In this document: positions 57,127-64,000 of the stretch, piece after piece
Numbering within the stretch: position 1 is the stretch's first letter
Layout of the letters: the number at the start of each line of letters is the position of its first letter
Source: an uncultured Cyclobacteriaceae bacterium
GTDB taxonomy: Bacteria > Bacteroidota > Bacteroidia > Cytophagales > Cyclobacteriaceae
Length of the DNA: 64,000 nucleotides
Reading direction: 5' to 3'
NCBI GenBank assembly: GCA_947492745.1
Contig: CANLOE010000008.1
Span: 1 to 64,000 of the forward strand
The notes under the pieces: generated by a model
Databases searched by the model: none
Seen by the model: only the letters and a program-made list of their open reading frames with translations
What the model was told of the DNA's origin: nothing
Made by a program: the position numbers and the translations under genes

Positions 57127-57978
57127 ATGAGAAAAATACTTGTCCCCACCGATTTTACCGATTTGTCCTATAACGCTATTCAAGTCGCGACTACCATGGC
57201 CAAGAGTAATGCTTCGGAACTGACCCTACTCCATGTCATCGAGCTATCGTCACATCATAGCCTGAACATAGAGGGTGAAATACTGAAGGACAGTACTTTT
57301 TTGAACGTATTTACCGTAGAGCTCATCGACAAGATGAAAGAGCGGATGGCCGAACTTCTTCAAGACCCGATCTTCGAAAACCTAACCGTAAAAACCCTTT
57401 TTAAGATAGGCAAACCTTCCCGGACCATCACCGATACTGCGAAGGAGGAAGGTAGCGACCTTATCGTTATGGGGACCATGGGCAGTTCGGGGCTTCAAGA
57501 GTTATTGGTCGGCTCCAATACGGAACGGGTCGTTAGGAACGCACCCTGCCCCGTGCTCTCCATCAACCAAAGTACACGAGAGTTTCAGTTGGAAAATATT
57601 GTACTGGCGACCACTATGGACAAGTGGGAAGCCAAAATAATAGACTATATCCGTCAGCTACAGCACAAGTACGGTTCCACTATCCACTTGGTATGGGTCA
57701 ACACCATGAACAACTTCCAGACGGATACCATTACCCGGGAGAGGCTGAAAAACTATGCCGGAGAACTGCAACTGGAAAACTATACACTCAATGTGTTCAA
57801 TGATACCTCTGAAGAAGAGGGATTGATCAATTTTGCCAAAAGCATTGATGCTGATCTCATCGCGATGAATACACATGGCTTTAAGGGGCTTTCCCGTCTA
57901 TTGGCAGGAAGTATAGCGGAGAATGTGGTCAATCAGGCCAGTTTTCCCGTCCTTACCATGACCAATCCCACCCCATAG
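57127..57978 (+). CDS. Tandem-domain universal stress protein
   Basis: 283 residues with two UspA domains (about 1-145 and 150-283). Each has the ATP-binding G-x2-G-x9-GS/T pattern: GTMGSSGLQELLVGSNTERV and THGFKGLSRLLAGSIAENVV. First gene of a four-gene unit with a second USP, an SLC13 transporter and a porin. Likely ATP-binding stress regulator or sensor of the transporter system. Confidence 0.92.
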   Translation: MRKILVPTDFTDLSYNAIQVATTMAKSNASELTLLHVIELSSHHSLNIEGEILKDSTFLNVFTVELIDKMKERMAELLQDPIFENLTVKTLFKIGKPSRTITDTAKEEGSDLIVMGTMGSSGLQELLVGSNTERVVRNAPCPVLSINQSTREFQLENIVLATTMDKWEAKIIDYIRQLQHKYGSTIHLVWVNTMNNFQTDTITRERLKNYAGELQLENYTLNVFNDTSEEEGLINFAKSIDADLIAMNTHGFKGLSRLLAGSIAENVVNQASFPVLTMTNPTP

Positions 57979-58109
57979 CACCGGAGAAAGCTATGGTCTT
58001 CTTTGACAAAGTACTGAGAAACAAGTTCTGGGTACTTCTTTTCTTCCAAGGCCTCTTGGTCGATACATCGATTAAATCACACACAATACTCACTTAAAAC
58101 AGTACAATC

Positions 58110-58868
58110 ATGAAAAAAATCCTCATTCCTATCGATTTTTCATTCGCAGCAGAAAATGCCATCCGTTATGTCAACGAGATTTTCAGGGAACAGGACGTGG
58201 AGGTTTCCTTGGTCTACATTCGATCTGAAAAAAAATCCCTGACCGATACCGAGTTGAACGGTTTGTACAGCGAACTGCATACCGAACTGCTGAGCAAGAC
58301 GCGCTTGGTCTGTGACTTTTTCATCGAAGATGGTAACCTGACCGATACGGTAAAGAAAACCATAGACACACGGAGTATCGATATGGTCGTAGTAGGTACC
58401 AAAGGAAGTCTGGAAGATGATATCATCTCCAATGCCAGCCAGATCGTAAAAGAAGTGACCTGTCCTATCATCGTGGTACCGGAGAATGTACAGCCCGGTA
58501 ATATCAAAAAGATTGCCTACGCGAACGATTTCAAGGATATCAAAGACTCTTCGGTTTTCAAACCACTATGGTCCATTGCCAGGGCCTTCAAGGCCAAAGT
58601 ATATGTAGTTCACATCCATCGAGGTGCCGAGCTTACCGATAAAGAAGAGGATGTCATCGAATACTACTTGGATAATATAGACCATGAGTACGTGTATATC
58701 TCCAATGAGAACATAGAAATAGCACTGAACGATTTCATACTGGAAAAAGAAGTAGATCTACTGGTGATACTGCCCAGAAACCATGGGCGCAATGACCTGA
58801 ATGCAAAAGGTGAGCTTCTCAACAATATCAGTAACAAAACCAGAGTACCTGTCCTCGCACTTGCCTAA
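58110..58868 (+). CDS. Second tandem-domain universal stress protein
   Basis: 252 residues, two UspA-like domains. The first has VVVGTKGSLEDDIISNASQIV, which keeps the first part of the nucleotide motif but lacks the following GS/T; the second domain motif is weaker still. It may not bind ATP. It starts about 130 bp after the first USP and 14 bp before the transporter. Confidence 0.87.
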   Translation: MKKILIPIDFSFAAENAIRYVNEIFREQDVEVSLVYIRSEKKSLTDTELNGLYSELHTELLSKTRLVCDFFIEDGNLTDTVKKTIDTRSIDMVVVGTKGSLEDDIISNASQIVKEVTCPIIVVPENVQPGNIKKIAYANDFKDIKDSSVFKPLWSIARAFKAKVYVVHIHRGAELTDKEEDVIEYYLDNIDHEYVYISNENIEIALNDFILEKEVDLLVILPRNHGRNDLNAKGELLNNISNKTRVPVLALA

Positions 58869-58881
58869 ACCTTGATTTCAA

Positions 58882-60372
58882 ATGAATACCTTTACCATCA
58901 AGTCCTTCAAGCATAGCAAACGAAAGTTCATCCACTTCAAGCGTAATTTTGCCAAACAGGCACCTTTACTGAAGGTCATTGGCTGTTTGTTACTACCGCT
59001 GGCCGTACTGCTCCTACCACTACCTTGGTTACGGCTGGATACTTTGGATGCCCTACAGCACAGGACCGTAGCGCTGTTTGCCCTTGCGGTTATCTTTTGG
59101 GTGCTGGAGCCGATACCTATCTATGCTACCTCTATCCTGATTATCTTTCTGGAGCTGGTGATGCTCTCCGATAGTGCATTCAACCTGTTCGCAGTGGACC
59201 CTACCTCCGCTTCGCTACTGAGCTACAAGGAAATATTGGGCACATTTGCCTCGCCCATCATCATTCTTTTTCTGGGAGGGTTCTTTCTGGCCATAGCGGC
59301 CACGAAATACCAACTGGACAGGACGATGGCAAAAATGTTCATAAAGCCCTTTGGTACAAGCCCCAAATGGGTTATGCTGGGACTAATGGTCATCACGGCC
59401 CTCTTCTCCATGTTCATGAGCAATACCGCGACCACGGCGATGATGTTGTCCATACTCATGCCCGTAATGACCTCCTTGGACAAAGAAGATAAAGGGAGGA
59501 CCGCCTTTGCGCTGAGTATACCTGTGGCAGCCAATATCGGTGGTATCGGTACTCCTATTGGTTCACCGCCGAATGCCATCGCTATGAAATACCTCGGCTC
59601 GGAGTATGGAGTGACCTTCTCCAAGTGGATGGTCTTGGGCGTACCCTATGTTATCATCATGATACTGGTAGCTTGGTTGTTGCTCAGGTACGTTTTTCCT
59701 AGCTCTACACGGCAGCTTCGCATGGATATGGCACCACAGAAAGCGGCCACTACGCGCCGGTTTCCGGCAATAGTCATCTACCTCACTTTTGGGGTGACGG
59801 TATTGCTCTGGTTGACCGATTTTATCCATGGGATGAACTCCTATGTAGTGGCCATGTTGCCCGTGGCGGTATTTCTCTGCTTTGGTATACTGGACAAAGA
59901 TGATTTCAAGTTCATCAACTGGGATGTCCTATGGTTGGTGTCCGGTGGTATAGCCCTAGGTCTCGCACTGGACAGAACAGGACTGGCACAGGTCATCGTG
60001 GAGGGGCTTCCCTTTCAGGGGCAGAGTCCCTACTTCATCTTCGGAGGAGCAGCATTGATCGGTATGTTATCGGCCAATTTCATGTCCCATACCGCTACGG
60101 CCAATCTGTTGCTACCGATTATTGCGGTACTGGCTACCTCGATTACCGGCCTGGAGGCCTATGGAGGTCCTAAAATACTACTACTGTCCACCACACTCTG
60201 TCTATCTTTGGGCATGGCACTCCCCATCAGCACCCCGCCCAATGCACTGGCCTACAGTACGGGCCTCATCAGTACCACTAATATGTCGCGTATAGGTATA
60301 CTGGTCGGCATTATTGGCTTGACGATGGTGTTCGTCGTCATATTTTTAGAAAAACAATTAGGATTGATATGA
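58882..60372 (+). CDS. SLC13/DASS family sodium:dicarboxylate (or sulfate) symporter
   Basis: 496 residues with about 11-12 membrane helices. Two inverted SNT-type substrate/sodium motifs are seen: SNTATTAMMLSILMPV with GIGTPIGSPPNAIA, and SHTATANLLLPII with LPISTPPNALAYS. This is the DASS signature. It carries dicarboxylates, citrate or sulfate with sodium; the substrate is unknown. Its stop overlaps the porin start by 4 bp (ATGA), so the inner- and outer-membrane parts are translated together. Confidence 0.92.
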   Translation: MNTFTIKSFKHSKRKFIHFKRNFAKQAPLLKVIGCLLLPLAVLLLPLPWLRLDTLDALQHRTVALFALAVIFWVLEPIPIYATSILIIFLELVMLSDSAFNLFAVDPTSASLLSYKEILGTFASPIIILFLGGFFLAIAATKYQLDRTMAKMFIKPFGTSPKWVMLGLMVITALFSMFMSNTATTAMMLSILMPVMTSLDKEDKGRTAFALSIPVAANIGGIGTPIGSPPNAIAMKYLGSEYGVTFSKWMVLGVPYVIIMILVAWLLLRYVFPSSTRQLRMDMAPQKAATTRRFPAIVIYLTFGVTVLLWLTDFIHGMNSYVVAMLPVAVFLCFGILDKDDFKFINWDVLWLVSGGIALGLALDRTGLAQVIVEGLPFQGQSPYFIFGGAALIGMLSANFMSHTATANLLLPIIAVLATSITGLEAYGGPKILLLSTTLCLSLGMALPISTPPNALAYSTGLISTTNMSRIGILVGIIGLTMVFVVIFLEKQLGLI

Positions 60373-61724
60373 TGATGGACAGCTATCCGCTCATTAAAAG
60401 GTTCGTACGAATCCATCGGCAGGCCATTGGGCATGTCAGTACTTTGCTTCTTTGCGGCATATGCCTGTGTTGCATAAGTAGGGTAAATGTATATGCACAA
60501 CGGGCTTTGCGGCACTCCTTTGGAAAAAAGGAACAGTTGACCATCGGTATGAAAGGAGGTATGCAAGTATGGCTCCGACATCTGGAGACCAATCCGGGTA
60601 CCCTGTCCAATGACAAGGAGGCTTCTGTCATCAATGATGCCTCTATCCGAAGGTACCGACTGAAGTTCTATGGCGAATGGGACAAACGGACAAGGGTCAC
60701 GGTGCAGTTCGGAAACAACAATTTCCGTTTTCACCCTAAAAACCACACCACTCCCGTACTATTGGATGCTTATATAGAATATGAGGTCCATAGGGCCTTT
60801 GCCTTCGGTCTGGGCAAAAATGCCTGGACGGGCCTATCCCGATACTCTGCCCCGAGTACTTTTAGCCCCTTGGCCCTTGACATCAATTTTATGGCGATTC
60901 CTTTTGTCAATATCCATGATGACTTCCTCCGGCGCTATGGTGCCTATGCTAAAGGAAAGGTCGCTGTGCTGGACTATCGCTTCTCCATGTCCCGACCCAA
61001 AAAATACCCTAAGGCATCGGCACCTAAAAAGGGCAAGGGTACATGGACGGAAAGTGCCAAGGGTTGGCAGTACAGTACCTATCTGAAATATGATTTTTGG
61101 GAGCAGGAGCCAAACCGTTCTCCTTTCCACCCAGGTACTTATCTGGGCAAGAAAAGAGTCTTCAATATCGGAGCGGGCTATCTTTTTGAAGCGGAGAGTA
61201 CGCAATCATTGAAAGGTGGAGATACACTGTTCCACGATGCCCGCTCAGTGGCCATAGATATGTTTATGGAGCTGCCCACCCCTTCAGCGACTGCTTTCAC
61301 GGGTTATGTGGCCTATATTCACCATGATTTTGGACCGGGTTTCATCCGGAATATCGGTGGCAACGACCCCAGTACGAGAAGCAACGATAAGGTCTCCTTT
61401 AATGGAAAGGGAAATCGAGCCCCCATTGTCGGTACGGGACATTCGCTATACCTGCAAGCGGCATACCTGAAGCGTTTCGGTGACACTACGGGTCACGACA
61501 AAACACTGCAAGCCTTCATCATGGTCAATGGAAGTAGCTGGGAAGCGCTGGACGATATGATGTTGCTCTATGAAGCGGGTTGTCATTATTACCTGAAAGG
61601 ACAGTGGTCCAAGTTAAGCCTCGTCTATCAGAACAGGCCTATCTACTACACTAGAGAGTCACTGATAAAAGCGGAGGACAGAAAGGGCTTTTTTACGCTA
61701 CAGTATCAGTTCAAGATAGGGTAG
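60369..61724 (+). CDS. Outer-membrane porin-like protein
   Basis: 451 residues. The N-terminal signal region includes IGHVSTLLLCGICLCCISRV and ends near VNVYAQ. The mature protein is rich in beta strands: LTIGMKGGMQVWLRH, RYRLKFYGEWDKRTRVTVQF and the C-terminal FFTLQYQFKIG, a typical barrel end. Resembles the phosphate-selective porin O/P-like family. It overlaps the SLC13 gene by 4 bp and probably brings the same solute across the outer membrane. The start is one of three neighbouring ATGs. Confidence 0.85.
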   Translation: MMMDSYPLIKRFVRIHRQAIGHVSTLLLCGICLCCISRVNVYAQRALRHSFGKKEQLTIGMKGGMQVWLRHLETNPGTLSNDKEASVINDASIRRYRLKFYGEWDKRTRVTVQFGNNNFRFHPKNHTTPVLLDAYIEYEVHRAFAFGLGKNAWTGLSRYSAPSTFSPLALDINFMAIPFVNIHDDFLRRYGAYAKGKVAVLDYRFSMSRPKKYPKASAPKKGKGTWTESAKGWQYSTYLKYDFWEQEPNRSPFHPGTYLGKKRVFNIGAGYLFEAESTQSLKGGDTLFHDARSVAIDMFMELPTPSATAFTGYVAYIHHDFGPGFIRNIGGNDPSTRSNDKVSFNGKGNRAPIVGTGHSLYLQAAYLKRFGDTTGHDKTLQAFIMVNGSSWEALDDMMLLYEAGCHYYLKGQWSKLSLVYQNRPIYYTRESLIKAEDRKGFFTLQYQFKIG

Positions 61725-61853
61725 TTTTTCCTTATGCTGCTTTTGGCAGGAGCTAAGGTAAATTTCAGGCATTATCCTAAAGTAATTTCTAACAGTGACC
61801 AGCGATATTTTTTTAATTTGTGTGATTTGTATGCTACATTTTTTTATAGCATT

Positions 61854-61885
61854 GAAGCCTGCCCCTACTCCGAGGGGTGGGCTTC
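61854..61885 (+). terminator. Terminator of the USP-transporter-porin unit
   Basis: Stem GAAGCC-GCCCC/GGGG-GGGCTTC followed by a T-rich run. The preceding bases contain a T-run as well. Confidence 0.75.
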
Positions 61886-61893
61886 TTCTTTTA

Positions 61894-62062
61894 TCCCGGA
61901 TCATGCATTGGAAAATCTACCGCAGATCTGAATACCTGCAAACCGGTCGTTGTACTACGTTTTTTGAATTCACCATAGCAGTGCTATGCCAAATCCAATA
62001 AAACTCCCTGATGTATTGCTATTTAAACCCTCTTTACGAAGTTATAACGCATAATCCGGGTT
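61894..62062 (+). repeat. Family D foldback repeat, complete copy D5
   Basis: CCCGGATCATGCATTGGAAA to CGCATAATCCGGGTT, core CATAGC-AGT-GCTATG. The only copy of D in the window with both arms uninterrupted. Confidence 0.85.
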
Positions 62063-62381
62063 TATCCCAAAAGGATCAATAGCCTTCCTATTACGAGTAT
62101 AAATTGCTTCAAGATCAGCGGTTTTATACAAATTTAGGTTTTAAATGTCGTATAAGATTCCGCGGGTCATTTTGTTTCAATCAAGGCGAGAACCGCAGGG
62201 ATAGCAGCGCTATCCCGAGGATTGTCAACGCAGAGTGAAGCAAAATGAACAGGAAGATAGGCGATAGTTGAAAGCTAAATTTGTATTACACCTTAGTGAT
62301 ACAAAGTCCTCCTCACCTAAACGGCTGATTTTAGTGTGCTTTATGCCCTCATCACGATAATCCTATTGATCATTTTGGATT
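62063..62381 (-). repeat. Family C foldback repeat, copy C4, carrying element A14
   Basis: TATCCCAAAAGGATCAATAG to CTATTGATCATTTTGGATTTA. A14 sits at the same position (AAGGTG-TAA-AACC in C orientation) as A5 in C1, but in the opposite relative orientation. The remainder to 62613 holds no gene. Confidence 0.85.
62127..62285 (+). mobile_element. Family A foldback element, copy A14 (inside C4)
   Basis: 159 bp, TTA duplications at 62124-62126 and 62286-62288. Confidence 0.93.
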
Positions 62382-62613
62382 TATCTCGGATTCAGTACTT
62401 GAGCTTCGTTTACGAGGGCTTAAAATCCAAGAAACATGCCCTTTCCACTGACTTGGAGAAGTCATCGAAAATCGTTTCACGAATGCCCAAGGAAATCAAT
62501 GAGACAGTGAAAAAATGCATTATTTGGAAGTAATATCAAGTACAATTCTTTGGGAAAGTGCCACTTAGCACCTCGAATTTCACGCATTGCCCAGTTCTTA
62601 GGATAACGGGCTA

Positions 62614-63066
62614 CTAGCGACGTTCGAAGCTATAGGTGTGTGAGCGCCCATTCCCTTCAATGGTAGCGGATAGCTTTTTCTCCTCTAGCAGTTCGTAGGT
62701 AATTTTTTTTGGAAAATCATGTTTGGGATTTTCGCATACAAATGCTCCTTTTTTGATGGTTTTCATTCTGAATAGGACCGGGTTTTGGTTATGCGGCACA
62801 TTCGCCATATAGTAGTATTTGCCCTGTCGGTATTCGATGGCCAGCGTCTCGTTGACGAGTGTATCGCCACGCGTTATTTCAAATCCCTTACCGATAAGAT
62901 AGCTCCCCTCGGGCGAAAGCGACCAAGTTTCATAGTGATGGGCGCTAGGATGCTTCCAGGTACCTATCAACCAAGCGAACTTGGCCATTTTTTTCTGTTG
63001 TGCCTGTGCGGAGAGGTCGATGGAGAACAGGACAAGAATACAGAAAAGTATGGGAGAGTAGCGCAT
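62614..63066 (-). CDS. DUF6265 family secreted protein
   Basis: A 150-residue protein with a signal peptide ending near DLSAQAQ. The mature part is a lipocalin-like beta sheet: FAWLIGTWKHPSAHHYETWS, ENPKHDFPKKITYELLEE, SATIEGNGRSHTYSFERR. This matches the DUF6265 pattern (WLxGxW start, NPxHDFPxxIxY). Function unknown; probably periplasmic. Confidence 0.85.
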   Translation of the reverse strand: MRYSPILFCILVLFSIDLSAQAQQKKMAKFAWLIGTWKHPSAHHYETWSLSPEGSYLIGKGFEITRGDTLVNETLAIEYRQGKYYYMANVPHNQNPVLFRMKTIKKGAFVCENPKHDFPKKITYELLEEKKLSATIEGNGRSHTYSFERR

Positions 63067-63312
63067 TTTGTCTTTTTTGAGTTCCGTAGCTTTGGCTATG
63101 TAACGGAAAAAAACCTATGAGTTCTTTTCCCTTCTTGTATACTGCTTCGGAATGTATCTTTTAGTGGACCATACTCCCTAAAACAGTATCTTCCCAATAA
63201 TATGGACTTGGGTTTGTAAAGGTGTACGGTAGACGGGACCAAGGGTTTGGTCTATGGACAAGCTATCGGTTCATCCATGCTGATAGTATCAGTATTCCGG
63301 CTCATTTTACAT

Positions 63313-63454
63313 AATCCCAAAATGATCAATAGCCTTCCTATTACGATCGTAAATTGCTTCAAAATCAGCGATTTTACGCTGCGCAGGTTTCTTACCTAAA
63401 CTGCTGATTTCAGTGTACTTTGCATCACGAAATCCTGTTGATCAATTTGGGTTA
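63313..63454 (-). repeat. Family C repeat, copy C5 (no insertion)
   Basis: AATCCCAAAATGATCAATAG to GATCAATTTGGGTT with core CTGCGCAG. It lacks the exact site used by A in C1 and C4. The gap 63067-63312 holds only a partial family G match. Confidence 0.8.
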
Positions 63455-63639
63455 ATTTCTCGTAGCAACGGTTGTAAACGGTATCTCTTCTATTTTTCAT
63501 TTGGTGGGTATTGATTTCTGATCATCACATGGAATTCATGGTAAGAACATTCGGCTCCGGATTCTGCATGAGCTCACCATAGTATCTGGGGTGATGGTTT
63601 CGTGAATACGTTGTATTTGGAGCTTCGCGAGGAGGATTT

Positions 63640-63808
63640 AGACTTAAGAGAAAGTATTTTAGGAAAATGTTGTCTAGACACAAAAGGATGACCATTACCA
63701 AGTTTGATGGATAAGTCATTAGTAGAATGGCCATTAGGGTTCATGCCTCGATAATTCTCGGAATTTTCGTGTATCCGATGGGTCCCAAATCAATTGCGTT
63801 TGGGTATA
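63640..63808 (-). repeat. Family F repeat, copy F5
   Basis: The reverse complement starts TATACCCAAACGCAATTGAT and continues through a segment matching 28990-29080. A further F end (TATACTCAAGAAAAAATGAA) follows at 63806. No gene is seen to 64000. Confidence 0.75.
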
Positions 63809-64000
63809 TACTCAAGAAAAAATGAAATGGGAAGCCTTATCGGCGATGGTCAAGGAGAAAAATCCGTTAGACTTTTATACTTAGTTATGTTGACTGTGTT
63901 TCATTCACCTCATTGAATCCGGCATGCTGCTGAACGGAATCCGAATTTCGGTAGTTCATTCGAAAATTTTTCTGTCCGGGCGCAGCGTTTTCAAAATTTA

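Noticed and set aside
24426-63808. Recurring repeats considered as a CRISPR array
   Set aside because: Copies are 140-210 bp, far apart, in both orientations and flanked by target duplications or nested; no regular spacers and no cas genes.

Overview
The window is chromosomal DNA of a member of the Bacteroidota. Evidence for this is the set of typical families (DUF4175 protein, Bacteroidota-type YbeY, Ig-like lipoprotein, SusC/FecA-like TonB receptor with CarboxypepD_reg domain, FMN-binding glutamate synthase homologue, LKVKSFV-type double-glycine leader peptide) and the weak Shine-Dalgarno signals. Genus cannot be fixed from the sequence; Cytophagales or Saprospirales-like gene order is only an impression. 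No rRNA, tRNA, CRISPR array, prophage or transposase gene was recognised.

Layout. 0.2-3.1 kb: comF-like gene (minus), then an AhpD-like protein, a small conserved protein and a PLP amino-acid decarboxylase. 3.5-14.8 kb: a long co-directional run xth, oligopeptide-binding lipoprotein, DUF4175 protein, RsbW-like ATPase, ybeY, two parS-like palindromes, mnmG, methyltransferase and Ig-like lipoprotein. 14.8-15.2 kb: a probable replication origin (DnaA boxes plus an AT-rich tract). 15.3-19.1 kb: TPR protein and acyl-CoA ligase. 19.2-22.8 kb: a receiver/flavin oxidoreductase gene and a cNMP-binding histidine kinase gene, each split by a copy of the same short mobile element. 23.7-31.9 kb: thioredoxin-fold protein, AraC regulator with DJ-1/PfpI protein, YfiR-like protein, an unknown coiled-coil protein and ssb, separated by repeat islands. 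33-43.7 kb: glutamate synthase-like flavoprotein, trans-sulfuration enzyme, OxyR, Fur-type regulator, DUF72 protein, two unknown proteins, a NarL-type two-component pair, a stand-alone degenerate receiver and an outer-membrane barrel. 44.5-53.8 kb: secreted ricin-fold protein, a broken gene, purple-acid-phosphatase-like enzyme, TonB receptor, pentapeptide protein and GNAT. 54.3-63.1 kb: an orphan lanthipeptide-type precursor, methyltransferase, two universal stress proteins with an SLC13 transporter and porin, and a DUF6265 protein.

The most striking feature is the density of short non-coding foldback elements. Family A (about 159 bp, TACAAA...TTTGTA ends, 14 copies) is flanked by TTA or TAA duplications in every complete copy. 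Removing one copy plus one duplication restores the reading frame of the oxidoreductase, of the histidine kinase and of a third gene fragment. A natural empty site exists in the window. At least six further families (named B, C, D, E, F and H here) fill the other intergenic regions, nest in each other and form mosaics. Families A, H, B, D and E have different outer arms but share a central hairpin (xRTAGC-3 nt-GCTAYx) whose stem changes in a compensatory way.

The origin and parS sites indicate that this is the origin-proximal part of the main chromosome. The mobile elements appear to have switched off a redox-sensing pair there. All positions were read by eye; repeat boundaries outside family A are accurate to a few bases at best.
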